Numbered from the stretch's first letter, positions 1 to 6,038 are shown. The stretch: 11,952 nucleotides of DNA from Aedoeadaptatus acetigenes (GCF_025566985.1 NZ_JAOQJD010000022.1:1-11952), one strand, 5' to 3'. The notes: a model not told the origin generated them from the sequence alone. Translations and numbers: made by a program.

Positions 1-2
1 TT

Positions 3-803
3 CTATGCAGATTTCATTCGTTCACGGTATTGCTTCGGACTCAAGCCACCCAACTTTTCTTTGATTCGATCGTTGTTGTAGTAGCGGATGAAACGTTCGA
101 TGGAACGCACGAGTTCTTGCCGACTTTGGTAGACGTGGCCGTCGTAGATTTCTCTTTTCAGGACACTGAAGAAGTTCTCCATGGGTGCGTTGTCGTAGCA
201 GTTGCCTTTTCTCGACATGCTTTGGAAGATGTGGTGATCTTTCAACATGGCTTGATAGGCGGTCATTTGGTAACCCCACCCACGATCGGAGTGGAAGGTA
301 CGCCGGTAGGGGCAGCCGTTGGTTCGTTCGATGGCTTCTTCCAAGCCTTGTAGCATGGTGACGCCGTTGGGCTGATCGGAGAGGACGTAGCTGATGATTT
401 CCAGATTGTACATGTCCATGTACGGATCGAGGTAGAGTTTCTTTGTTTGAAGTTTCCCCGCCTCATCTTCGACGTAGTATTTGAATTCCGTGGTGTCGGT
501 GGTAATTTTTTGGTAGGGGATGGAGGTGTTGAAGCGGCGGTTGATTCGATTCTTCTTGATTTTACCGACAACGCCTTTGTAGGAGTTGTACTTCTTGTAT
601 TTCCTGCCGTAGGCGCGGACTTGAAGGCCCATGACCTGAACCAGCCGCTGAACTTTCTTTTTATTTGCCGCCCATCCCCGGTTCTTCAGCTCCAGGTGGA
701 TTCTTCGATAGCCGTAGTCTTTGTGTTCGCGCCGTATGGCCAGGATCTCATCTTTCAAGGCTTGGTCTTTGTCTTCTTCGTTCCACTTTTTCTGCCAATA
801 CAT
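3..803 (-). CDS. IS3-family transposase OrfB, DDE integrase catalytic domain
   Basis: This is the catalytic half of an IS3-family transposase, which cuts and joins the element's ends by a copy-out circle mechanism (known for the family). Numbered from the ATG at 803, the DDE triad is visible as D103 in TTDTTEF, D173 in HSDRGWGYQ and E209 in NAPMENFF, with the family's D-35-E spacing. An HTH_21-like segment (REHKDYGYRRIHLEL) lies near residues 26-39, and the C-terminal YNNDRIKEKLGGLSPKQYR is typical. The frame stays open upstream of the ATG to about position 970 and reads LTEILAAINFPKSTF just before it, as full-length IS3 transposases do. The working protein is therefore most likely an OrfA-OrfB fusion made by -1 frameshifting, and the ATG at 803 is probably not the main start. 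Confidence 0.93.
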   Translation of the reverse strand: MYWQKKWNEEDKDQALKDEILAIRREHKDYGYRRIHLELKNRGWAANKKKVQRLVQVMGLQVRAYGRKYKKYNSYKGVVGKIKKNRINRRFNTSIPYQKITTDTTEFKYYVEDEAGKLQTKKLYLDPYMDMYNLEIISYVLSDQPNGVTMLQGLEEAIERTNGCPYRRTFHSDRGWGYQMTAYQAMLKDHHIFQSMSRKGNCYDNAPMENFFSVLKREIYDGHVYQSRQELVRSIERFIRYYNNDRIKEKLGGLSPKQYRERMKSA

Positions 804-844
804 GAAAGTGGATTTGGGAAAGTTGATGGCGGCGAGGATCTCTG

Positions 845-1429
845 TTAGTCGGAATTGTTCTCGGAGTTTGGCGACGATCTTCGCCTTTTGTTCGTTGCTT
901 CTTCCCTCTCCAAACTCCTTAATTGCTCCCAGAACATTTTTTGAATGGTAAGTTTCCGATTCTCAGCTTCTAATTCTTTGATGCGATTTTCCAATGCCTC
1001 CCGTGTGGAAGCATCAAGATCTTCACTCGACTTTGAAGGATTTGGTGCTTGATTGCGGTCGTCTTTCTTCGTCACAGGTCTCCCTCGCTTGTGTGATCGC
1101 AGACCCTCAATGCCCTCCTCTCGATACTGTCTCCGCCAGTTAACGATCATGGATGGATTCGTTAAGCCGAGTTCAAGGGCTAATTGTTGGTAGCTGCATT
1201 CGCTCGTTTCGTAGCGTGTGATGGCTTCTAACTTAAACTCTACACTGTACGCACGATTATTTCTAGAGCGCATTAACCCTTCATCGCCAAATTGTTTGTA
1301 ATTGTTCACCCAGCGTCTGATCTGCGAATAAGCAATTTGATATTTATCTTCTAAGACGAGATAGCTTGACATCCCGGACAGGTATTCTTCGACGATTTTC
1401 TTCTTCAATTCATAACTGTATTTTGCCAT
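845..1429 (-). CDS. IS3-family OrfA, helix-turn-helix DNA-binding subunit
   Basis: OrfA is 194 residues and binds the terminal repeats of the element. It has two helix-turn-helix units of the IS150 type. The first is at about residues 5-50, including YSQIRRWVNNYKQFGDEGL. The second is at about 63-110, including YQQLALELGLTNPSMIVNWRRQYREEG. A basic linker (HKRGRPVTKKDD) follows, then a heptad-like helix, ENRIKELEAENRKL, that probably forms the leucine-zipper dimer interface. The C-terminal codons overlap the open orfB frame. A run of six A (937-942 on the complementary strand) sits in that overlap, in the codons CAA AAA ATG, and is the likely -1 slip site. The start codon at 1429 has its GGGGG ribosome-binding stretch inside the 3' arm of a terminal hairpin. 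Confidence 0.9.
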   Translation of the reverse strand: MAKYSYELKKKIVEEYLSGMSSYLVLEDKYQIAYSQIRRWVNNYKQFGDEGLMRSRNNRAYSVEFKLEAITRYETSECSYQQLALELGLTNPSMIVNWRRQYREEGIEGLRSHKRGRPVTKKDDRNQAPNPSKSSEDLDASTREALENRIKELEAENRKLTIQKMFWEQLRSLEREEATNKRRRSSPNSENNSD

Positions 1430-1434
1430 TAAAA

Positions 1435-1476
1435 GACCCCCAAAGGTTGGATTTCTTGGTCCAACTTTTGGGGGTC
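1435..1476 (-). promoter_or_regulatory. IS-terminal hairpin covering the orfA ribosome binding site
   Basis: Two 16-base arms at 1435-1450 and 1461-1476 pair with a single mismatched position around a 10-base loop. Read in the orfA direction, the stem is followed by TCTTTTA and then the ATG of orfA. The 3' arm contains the only purine-rich ribosome-binding candidate (GGGGG). The structure could act as a rho-independent terminator against transcripts entering from ctlX and could also mask translation of orfA. Such self-protection is known in other insertion sequences; for this element it is inferred. Confidence 0.6.
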
Positions 1477-1487
1477 AGTGCAATCAG

Positions 1488-1502
1488 CCGCGAGGGTTTT
1501 TC
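1488..1502. terminator. Apparent half of a terminator stem, cut by the IS
   Basis: Immediately after the ctlX stop codon, the plus strand reads CCGCGAGGGTTTTT. This is the shape of a 3' terminator arm with its T-tract, but the matching arm (AAAAACCCTCGCGG) is absent before the IS boundary at 1482. The missing arm may lie on the far side of the IS, outside the window. This is inference from one half-site. Confidence 0.3.
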
Positions 1503-2387
1503 TCAGCAGTAATTTTCCGCCAAAATGCAGCGCATGCTTCCGCCGCCGTAGGTGGAAATCACATCCATTGGCACGTGGACGATTTTGTGTGTGGCTTCGA
1601 TCTTGGCGATCTGTTCTTTGGTGAAATGTTTGTAGGCCTCTTCGCTCATGAGGTAGAGCTTTTCCTCTCCCATCAGCTCCAGACAATTGCCGCAGAAGTG
1701 GTCGATCTGCTCGCCGGTCACTTCGATCACCGTCTTCTTCGTGGCCCGCAAACGCTCCATAAGGGCCTCTTTGTTTTCCGTGACAAGTTCCGACGCCACC
1801 ACGGCAAAATCTTCCGCCACAGACAAAATCACATTGGTGTGATAGACGTCTGCGTCGTGTTGGCGGGCCTTGAAGGGAAGGGGCGCAAAGCCGTAGGTAT
1901 CGCAGAAGGCGAGGAAGGCCGCTTCTTCACAGCGCTTCGAGAGGCAGGCGTAGGCGATGTTTTCCTTCCGATCCAAGACCACGGAGCCCGTGCCCTCCAG
2001 CACGCCGAGGTTTTTGTCGCGAAAGTCCGTCACCTCCAAGGATGAAAAATTTAACAGCGCGTCCAGCTGATCCTTCAGCTTGGGAAACTCCCGCCGCCTG
2101 TTGTCACTGTACATGGGGGCGATAAAAAGCTTGCCTTCGAAAGTGACGAAAATATTGTTGGGAAAAATCGAATCCGGCGTGTCGTCTCCCTTATCGTGGA
2201 GCACATCCACTTGCACGCCGGCGGCCTCCAGGGCCCGGACCACGGATAAAAACTCGGCCTCGGCCATTTCCTGTACCGCCTCCGCCGGGAGGGTGGCGTC
2301 ATTGACTTGATAGGCATTGTCCGCGGCGGTTTCTATATTGAAGCGAAACGCCGAGGGGCGAACCATTATAACTTTACGGGCGATCAT
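1503..2387 (-). CDS. ctlX: CtlX-type citrulline/arginine hydrolase (amidinotransferase fold)
   Basis: This 294-residue enzyme belongs to the guanidino-group-modifying superfamily (arginine deiminase, dimethylarginine hydrolase, amidinotransferase). The CtlX branch is linked to citrulline use. Its five-bladed propeller uses a Cys/His catalytic pair: His183 in VYHTNVILSV and Cys287 in YGGGSMRCILAE. Other family marks are DSIFPNNIFV at 72-81, which positions the guanidinium or ureido group, and EGTGSVVLDR at 131-140. The length is normal for the family. I chose the ATG at 2387 because AAGGAG lies seven bases upstream; the in-frame ATG at 2429 has no such site. The gene is divergent from gdhA, which fits a shared amino-acid catabolic theme. 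The precise substrate (citrulline, arginine or a methylated form) cannot be read from sequence. Confidence 0.85.
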   Translation of the reverse strand: MIARKVIMVRPSAFRFNIETAADNAYQVNDATLPAEAVQEMAEAEFLSVVRALEAAGVQVDVLHDKGDDTPDSIFPNNIFVTFEGKLFIAPMYSDNRRREFPKLKDQLDALLNFSSLEVTDFRDKNLGVLEGTGSVVLDRKENIAYACLSKRCEEAAFLAFCDTYGFAPLPFKARQHDADVYHTNVILSVAEDFAVVASELVTENKEALMERLRATKKTVIEVTGEQIDHFCGNCLELMGEEKLYLMSEEAYKHFTKEQIAKIEATHKIVHVPMDVISTYGGGSMRCILAENYC

Positions 2388-2409
2388 AGATACTCCTTTA
2401 CAGACAGAA

Positions 2410-2436
2410 ATTTTAGTGTGTTTATTCATTTTACAA
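2410..2436 (-). promoter_or_regulatory. Candidate ctlX promoter
   Basis: On the minus strand a TTGTAA -35-like box (2431-2436) and a TAAAAT -10-like box (2410-2415) are separated by 15 bases, which is short. They lie 22 bases upstream of the ctlX start. This is a weak match and could be chance in AT-rich DNA. Confidence 0.3.
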
Positions 2437-2654
2437 CAGATGGGAAAAAATGCCCAGAGGCGGGAAAAGGTCTCGCACGGACGGGGGAGCCGGGCACCGG
2501 GAAAATCAATCCCGTGAAAACGTCTTTGCGCTTTTTGCGATCTTCTAAAACCTTTGCGACAAGAACCGCTGAAAATTCGCCGAGAAACGAATTAAATTAC
2601 CGAAATCCGTCTGAATTCCCTTAAAATACACGGATGATCGGGGGAAAGAAATCA

Positions 2655-2683
2655 TGAAATTTCAAAAACCACATGGAAATTTC
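2655..2683. promoter_or_regulatory. Tandem palindromes, candidate gdhA operator
   Basis: The perfect 8-bp palindrome GAAATTTC occurs at 2656-2663 and again at 2676-2683, with a start-to-start spacing of exactly 20 bp, about two helical turns. The first copy extends to a perfect 10-mer (TGAAATTTCA), and the second matches that 10-mer at nine of ten positions. The second copy overlaps the proposed -35 box of gdhA. This fits two dimers of one regulator bound on the same face of the helix. The regulator is unknown. Confidence 0.5.
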
Positions 2684-2702
2684 ATTGCCTATGTGTTATG
2701 AT
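2674..2702 (+). promoter_or_regulatory. Candidate gdhA promoter
   Basis: A TGGAAA -35 box (2674-2679) and a TATGAT -10 box (2697-2702) are separated by 17 bases. They would start transcription near 2709 and give a leader of about 120 nt before the gdhA start. The -10 box matches consensus at five of six positions and the -35 box at four of six. Confidence 0.5.
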
Positions 2703-2708
2703 GAATGC

Positions 2709-2816
2709 GTTGGAGCGAGGGCGTTATCACGCGAGTCAGAGTCGCCGCGTTTTTTATTTCCCCAAAGGGAAAGCCTTTGCTCTTTTAACGAGGCTTTATG
2801 CCAACTCATTTTCTTT
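2709..2816 (+). promoter_or_regulatory. Structured gdhA leader with terminator-like element
   Basis: Three potential hairpins follow the proposed start of transcription. ACGCG at 2729-2733 pairs with CGCGT at 2746-2750 and runs straight into six T (2750-2755), like a weak intrinsic terminator. TTTCCC at 2757-2762 pairs perfectly with GGGAAA at 2767-2772 around a CAAA loop. AAAGCCT at 2770-2776 pairs perfectly with AGGCTTT at 2791-2797. The last two share bases 2770-2772, so they cannot both form fully. The arrangement could be an attenuator or a ligand- or protein-sensing leader. I do not recognise it as a named riboswitch class. Confidence 0.4.
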
Positions 2817-2831
2817 AAGGAGGAATATTGT

Positions 2832-4178
2832 ATGAGCTATCTTGAAAGTGTAATCGAACGTGTACATGAAAGACACGCCAGCGAACCTGAATTCTGCCAA
2901 ACTGTAGAAGAAGTATTAGGTTCCTTAAAACCGGTTATTGACCAACACCCCGAATACGAACGCGTCGACCTTTTAGGCCGCATGGTTGAACCGGATCGTA
3001 TGTTCAGCTTCCGCGTCGTATGGCAAGACGACGAAGGTCAATACCACACCAACATTGGTTATCGTTGCCAATTTAACGGAGCGCTTGGGCCGTACAAGGG
3101 CGGTATCCGCTTCCACCCCACCGTTAACCAATCCGTTATTAAGTTCCTCGGCTTCGAACAATGCTTCAAGAACTCCATGACCGGCCTCCCCATCGGCGGC
3201 GGCAAGGGCGGCAGTGACTTCGACCCCCGCGGTAGAAGTGATGACGAAATCATGCGTTTCTGCCAAAGCTTCATCAGCTCCCTCTACCACTACATCGGAC
3301 CCGACACCGACGTTCCGGCAGGTGACATGGGCGTTGGCGCAAGAGAAGTCGGCTTCATGTATGGTCAATATCGTCGCTTAAAAGCTAAATTCGAAAACGG
3401 TACCTTCACCGGCAAGGGCTTCAGCTTCGGCGGTTCCCGCGTACGTCCCGAAGCAACCGGCTACGGCGCAGTTTACTACCTGTTGAACGTACTGGATCAC
3501 TTCGGCGAAGACATCAAAGACAAGAAGATCGCTGTTTCCGGTTTCGGTAACGTATCTTGGGGTATCTGCAAGAAAGTTCAACAACTCGGCGGTAAAGTCG
3601 TTACCATCGCAGGTCCCGACGGATACATCTACGATAAAGACGGCATCAACACCGAAGAAAAAGTTAACTACATGCTCGAAATGCGTGCTTCCGGTCGCGA
3701 CAAGGTACAAGACTACGCAGACAAATTCGGCGTAGACTTCTTCCCCGGTGAAAAACCCTGGATCAACGCAGAATACGACATCGCTATGCCGGCTGCTTAC
3801 CAAAACGAAATCACCATCGAAGAAGCAAAAGCCATGGTTGAAAAGGGCTTAGAATACTACATCGAAGTAGCTAACATGCCTACCACCAACGAAGCTTTGA
3901 ACTACCTCATCGAAAACGTTAAGGTCGTTGCTCCTTCCAAGGCAGTTAACGCCGGCGGCGTTGCAGGTTCCGCACTCGAAATGAGCCAAAACAGTGCTCG
4001 TCTGAGCTGGCCCGCAGAAGAAGTTGACAAACAACTTCACATGATCATGGACAACATCTACAAGATGTCCGTCGAAGCAGCTGAAGAATACGGCTTAGGT
4101 TACAACCTCGTAGCAGGCGCTAACATTGCCGGTTTCGTTCGCTTAGCAGACGCCATGATGGCACAAGGTGTATTCTAG
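2832..4178 (+). CDS. gdhA: Glutamate dehydrogenase, hexameric, probably NAD-dependent
   Basis: The enzyme interconverts glutamate and 2-oxoglutarate plus ammonium. The protein has 448 residues, the normal length for hexameric bacterial GDH. Catalytic residues fall at the Clostridium symbiosum GDH positions: K89 in GPYKGGIRF, K113 in QCFKNS, K125 in GGGKGGSDFD and D165 in VPAGDMGVG. The Rossmann dinucleotide motif GFGNVSWG is followed by a GPDGYIY segment like that of the NAD-linked C. symbiosum enzyme, so I infer NAD and a catabolic role in glutamate fermentation. The start at 2832 is set by AAGGAGGA at 2817-2824, seven bases upstream. Every Glu codon is GAA and every Gln codon is CAA, unlike the neighbouring genes, which points to very high expression. 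An intrinsic terminator follows. NADP use cannot be excluded without a structure-based comparison. Confidence 0.96.
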   Translation: MSYLESVIERVHERHASEPEFCQTVEEVLGSLKPVIDQHPEYERVDLLGRMVEPDRMFSFRVVWQDDEGQYHTNIGYRCQFNGALGPYKGGIRFHPTVNQSVIKFLGFEQCFKNSMTGLPIGGGKGGSDFDPRGRSDDEIMRFCQSFISSLYHYIGPDTDVPAGDMGVGAREVGFMYGQYRRLKAKFENGTFTGKGFSFGGSRVRPEATGYGAVYYLLNVLDHFGEDIKDKKIAVSGFGNVSWGICKKVQQLGGKVVTIAGPDGYIYDKDGINTEEKVNYMLEMRASGRDKVQDYADKFGVDFFPGEKPWINAEYDIAMPAAYQNEITIEEAKAMVEKGLEYYIEVANMPTTNEALNYLIENVKVVAPSKAVNAGGVAGSALEMSQNSARLSWPAEEVDKQLHMIMDNIYKMSVEAAEEYGLGYNLVAGANIAGFVRLADAMMAQGVF

Positions 4179-4184
4179 AATACA

Positions 4185-4203
4185 AAAAGAGCAGCACTCT
4201 TTT
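4185..4203 (+). terminator. Weak AT-rich hairpin just after gdhA
   Basis: AAAAGAG at 4185-4191 pairs perfectly with CTCTTTT at 4197-4203 around a five-base loop. It is AT-rich and not followed by a long T-run, so it may be an accessory stem protecting the 3' end rather than the main terminator. Confidence 0.35.
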
Positions 4204-4222
4204 CGTAAAAGAATAAAATGAC

Positions 4223-4260
4223 TACAAAAGATCGCGTACGACCTGCGCGGTCTTTTTGTA
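4223..4260 (+). terminator. Intrinsic terminator of gdhA
   Basis: GATCGCG (4230-4236) pairs with CGCGGTC (4246-4252), with one G-T pair and a nine-base loop. It is preceded by AAAA and followed by TTTTTGTA. It lies 45 bases past the gdhA stop and separates gdhA from the HD-domain gene. Confidence 0.8.
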
Positions 4261-4309
4261 TGCCCTCGGCGAGAAAGAATTCGGAAATTTTCCTTTTTGA
4301 AAAAGCGGG

Positions 4310-4315
4310 TATAAT
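4310..4315 (+). promoter_or_regulatory. -10 box for the HD-domain gene
   Basis: A perfect TATAAT lies 22 bases before the start codon, after the gdhA terminator, so the gene has its own promoter. No good -35 box is seen; TTTTCC at 4288-4293 is the best option at 16 bases spacing. Confidence 0.55.
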
Positions 4316-4337
4316 GGAAAAAAGGGGGAATAGGAAC

Positions 4338-4928
4338 ATGAATGTAAACGAAAAAGACGCACTGAACTTGCTTACGAAATACAATGGTGATCACTTCCAC
4401 CTGCGCCATGCCCTCACCGTAAAAGAGGTCATGGCATCCTTCGCCCGTGCGTTGGGCTACGAAGAAGAGGCGGATTTCTGGGCCATGGTGGGCCTGTTGC
4501 ACGACGTGGACTACGAGCAGTTTCCGGACGAACACTGCAAAAAAGCGCCGGAGCTGTTGGCGGAAATCGACGCGCCGGATGCCCTCACCCGCGCCGTCGT
4601 GAGCCACGGCTGGGGAATCTGCGCCGATGTAGAGCCGAAGCACACCATGGAAAAAGTGCTTTACGCCACCGACGAGCTCACGGGATTGATTTATGCCTAC
4701 GCCATTATGCGGCCCTCGGGATCCGTGCAGGACATGAAGCTCAAGAGCTTAAAGAAAAAATTTAAAGACAAGAAATTTGCCGCCGGCGTGGACCGGGACA
4801 CGGTGATTCGCGGCGCGGACATGCTCGGCTGGGAGCTCGACGATCTCCTTTCCCGCACCGTGGCCGCCATGGCGGAAACGGAAGATGCCGTAGCTGAGCA
4901 GCTCGCTTCCTTGACCGCGGAAAAATAG
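4338..4928 (+). CDS. HD-domain metal-dependent phosphohydrolase
   Basis: This 196-residue protein carries an HD superfamily fold, a group of metal-dependent phosphatases and phosphodiesterases. The ligand pattern is visible as H24 (LRHALT), H55-D56 (LLHDVDYE), H90 (VSHGWG) and D112 (YATDELTG), in the right order and spacing. It resembles the short stand-alone HDIG-type hydrolases common in Firmicutes, whose natural substrates are mostly unknown (nucleotides are typical). The C-terminal third is lysine-rich (LKSLKKKFKDKKFAAGV) followed by a helical tail. The start at 4338 is chosen over upstream in-frame codons because AGGGGGA lies about eight bases before it and a TATAAT box directly upstream excludes a longer protein. 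The gene appears monocistronic, bounded by terminators on both sides. Confidence 0.85.
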   Translation: MNVNEKDALNLLTKYNGDHFHLRHALTVKEVMASFARALGYEEEADFWAMVGLLHDVDYEQFPDEHCKKAPELLAEIDAPDALTRAVVSHGWGICADVEPKHTMEKVLYATDELTGLIYAYAIMRPSGSVQDMKLKSLKKKFKDKKFAAGVDRDTVIRGADMLGWELDDLLSRTVAAMAETEDAVAEQLASLTAEK

Positions 4929-4932
4929 ACAG

Positions 4933-4971
4933 AAAAAAAGAAGGCCCTTTGAAAAATCAAGGGGCCTTTTT
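4933..4971. terminator. Bidirectional terminator between convergent genes
   Basis: A 12-bp stem (4941-4952 with 4957-4968, one T-G pair) closes on an AAAA loop. It has TTTTT downstream on the plus strand and a run of A upstream that becomes a T-tract on the minus strand. It serves both the HD-domain gene and the AEC transporter gene, whose stop codon is nine bases away. Confidence 0.92.
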
Positions 4972-4979
4972 GCGTGATG

Positions 4980-5924
4980 TTATAGTATTCCCAAAAGCTG
5001 CAACCAGCCGATGCCGATGGGGTAGGTGATCATGGCGAAAAGGAAGCTTGCCGTAATGATTTTCGACGCCAGTCGGTAGTCGGAGCCCATTTCCCGGGCG
5101 AAGATAAAGCAGTTGATGGCGCAGGGGGTGGACCAAAAGACGTAGGCGACGCCCAGTTCCGTTTTACCCAGGCCCATGAAGAGGCCCAGGGGCACGAGGA
5201 TGAGGGGCGTGAGGACGGTGCGAATGGACGCGGCGGCGAGGATGAGGCCCAGATCGTCTTTCAGGGAAGAGAAGTCCAGGCCGGCGCCGATAAGGATGAG
5301 GGAGAGGGGCGTGGAGAGGCGGGCGAGGAGATTCATGCCGTCGGTGAGGCCGCCGTAGACGGGAATATGTAGAAAGTTAAAGAGAAGCCCCGTTAATATA
5401 CCGATGATCATGGGATTTTTCAGCACTTTGATCGCGATGGCCTCAGGGCGCACTTTGGCATCGGGATCTTCGCCGTAGTAGGTGAGGATGAAGATGGCCA
5501 AAATATTGTAGAGGGTGAGGCCGAAGGCGATGATGATCATAATGTGTTCCGCCGGCGGCGTATCGTAGAGGGCGTCTAAAATGGGAAAGCCCACGTAAAC
5601 GAAATTGGAGCGAAAGGCGCAGTGGATAAAGGACGAAAGTTTCTTGCGGTCTTTTATAAAGAAGCGGGCAAAAAACCAGGTGCCGAAGAAAATAATCGAG
5701 ATGCCCAGAAGGATGTAAAGTACATAGGGCACATTCAGTGTGCGGATCTCGGCCGTGCGCATGTTGTCGAAAAGCTTCAGCGGCAGGGCGATGTAGAAGA
5801 CGAGCCAGGTGGCTTTCTTCACGAATGCGTCGTCTAAAAAGCCCTTTTCTTTAGCCGCGTAGCCGACGAAAAGGACGAAGAATATGGGAAAAATAATGTT
5901 TGCGCCGAGTAAAAAATGTGTCAT
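4980..5924 (-). CDS. AEC-family (auxin efflux carrier-like) permease
   Basis: This 314-residue integral membrane protein has about ten hydrophobic segments arranged as two five-helix halves around a charged central loop (about residues 155-165, DPDAKVRPEA). That is the layout of AEC-family carriers, which in bacteria often move malate, malonate or other organic acids. The N-terminus (FLLGANIIFPIFFVLFVGYAAKEKGFL) and the C-terminal STPCAINCFIFAREM segment fit the family. The start at 5924 has GAGAGGGGG five bases upstream. A promoter-like TTTACA-17-TATAAT lies directly before it. The gene stands alone, divergent from the MFS gene and convergent with the HD-domain gene. Substrate is unknown; organic-acid export is a guess. 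Confidence 0.85.
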   Translation of the reverse strand: MTHFLLGANIIFPIFFVLFVGYAAKEKGFLDDAFVKKATWLVFYIALPLKLFDNMRTAEIRTLNVPYVLYILLGISIIFFGTWFFARFFIKDRKKLSSFIHCAFRSNFVYVGFPILDALYDTPPAEHIMIIIAFGLTLYNILAIFILTYYGEDPDAKVRPEAIAIKVLKNPMIIGILTGLLFNFLHIPVYGGLTDGMNLLARLSTPLSLILIGAGLDFSSLKDDLGLILAAASIRTVLTPLILVPLGLFMGLGKTELGVAYVFWSTPCAINCFIFAREMGSDYRLASKIITASFLFAMITYPIGIGWLQLLGIL

Positions 5925-5939
5925 AAGTACCCCCTCTCG

Positions 5940-5968
5940 ATTATAAAATATCGCCGTTGAAATGTAAA
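5940..5968 (-). promoter_or_regulatory. Promoter of the AEC permease gene
   Basis: On the minus strand a TTTACA -35 box (5963-5968) and a perfect TATAAT -10 box (5940-5945) are separated by 17 bases, close to consensus. It lies only 15 bases from the start codon, so the leader would be about eight to ten nucleotides, unusually short for a gene with a Shine-Dalgarno site. Confidence 0.55.
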
Positions 5969-5993
5969 ATCTGCTGCGGCGCGAAAGGCCGCC

Positions 5994-6022
5994 TTGTTCG
6001 CCGCCTGTTCTTGGTCTATGAT
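5994..6022 (+). promoter_or_regulatory. Candidate MFS gene promoter
   Basis: A TTGTTC -35-like box (5994-5999) and a TATGAT -10-like box (6017-6022) have 17-base spacing. The predicted transcript start would fall inside the ribosome binding site, so this may be a chance match or the true start may lie elsewhere. Confidence 0.3.
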
Positions 6023-6038
6023 GGTAGGAGAAAGGAAG

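Larger units (their letters stand above)
1..1482 (-). mobile_element. IS3-family (IS150-like) insertion sequence, one end outside window
   Basis: The element carries two minus-strand genes in the classic orfA/orfB arrangement, with orfB in the -1 frame relative to orfA. The orfA-proximal end is visible: read on the minus strand it begins TGCACTGACCCCCAAAAG, the form expected of IS150-group terminal repeats, which places the boundary at about 1482. The opposite terminal repeat is not in the window because orfB stops at position 3. Target-site duplication therefore cannot be tested here. Both genes appear intact and the element could be active. Naming the subgroup rests on the terminal sequence and the protein style, not on a database match. 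Confidence 0.9.
2388..2831. other. Divergent ctlX-gdhA intergenic region
   Basis: No gene is supported in these 444 bases. The left part holds the ctlX ribosome binding site and a weak promoter. The middle (about 2450-2640) has no clear element beyond three copies of TTTGCG at 2525, 2534 and 2553. The right part holds two GAAATTTC palindromes, the gdhA promoter and a structured leader, each listed separately. The gdhA reading frame is open back to 2673, but that extension has no ribosome binding site and overlaps the promoter. Confidence 0.7.

Noticed and set aside
2388..2429. Longer ctlX start at 2429
   Set aside because: The ATG at 2387 has a clear AAGGAG site seven bases upstream and begins at the conserved first strand; the upstream codons lack a site.
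2457..2518. A G-rich imperfect stem (CACCGGG with CCCGTG) upstream of ctlX
   Set aside because: Pairing needs a bulge and there is no T-run on either strand, so it does not qualify as a terminator.
2673..2831. An N-terminal extension of 53 residues on gdhA
   Set aside because: The frame is open, but the extension is not GDH-like, overlaps the promoter and palindromes, and has no ribosome binding site. The ATG at 2832 has AAGGAGGA at ideal spacing and gives residue numbers matching C. symbiosum GDH.
5994..6038. TTG or ATG starts upstream of the MFS gene start at 6039
   Set aside because: None has a Shine-Dalgarno sequence, and the added residues are not part of a membrane helix, whereas 6039 has AGGAG eight bases upstream.
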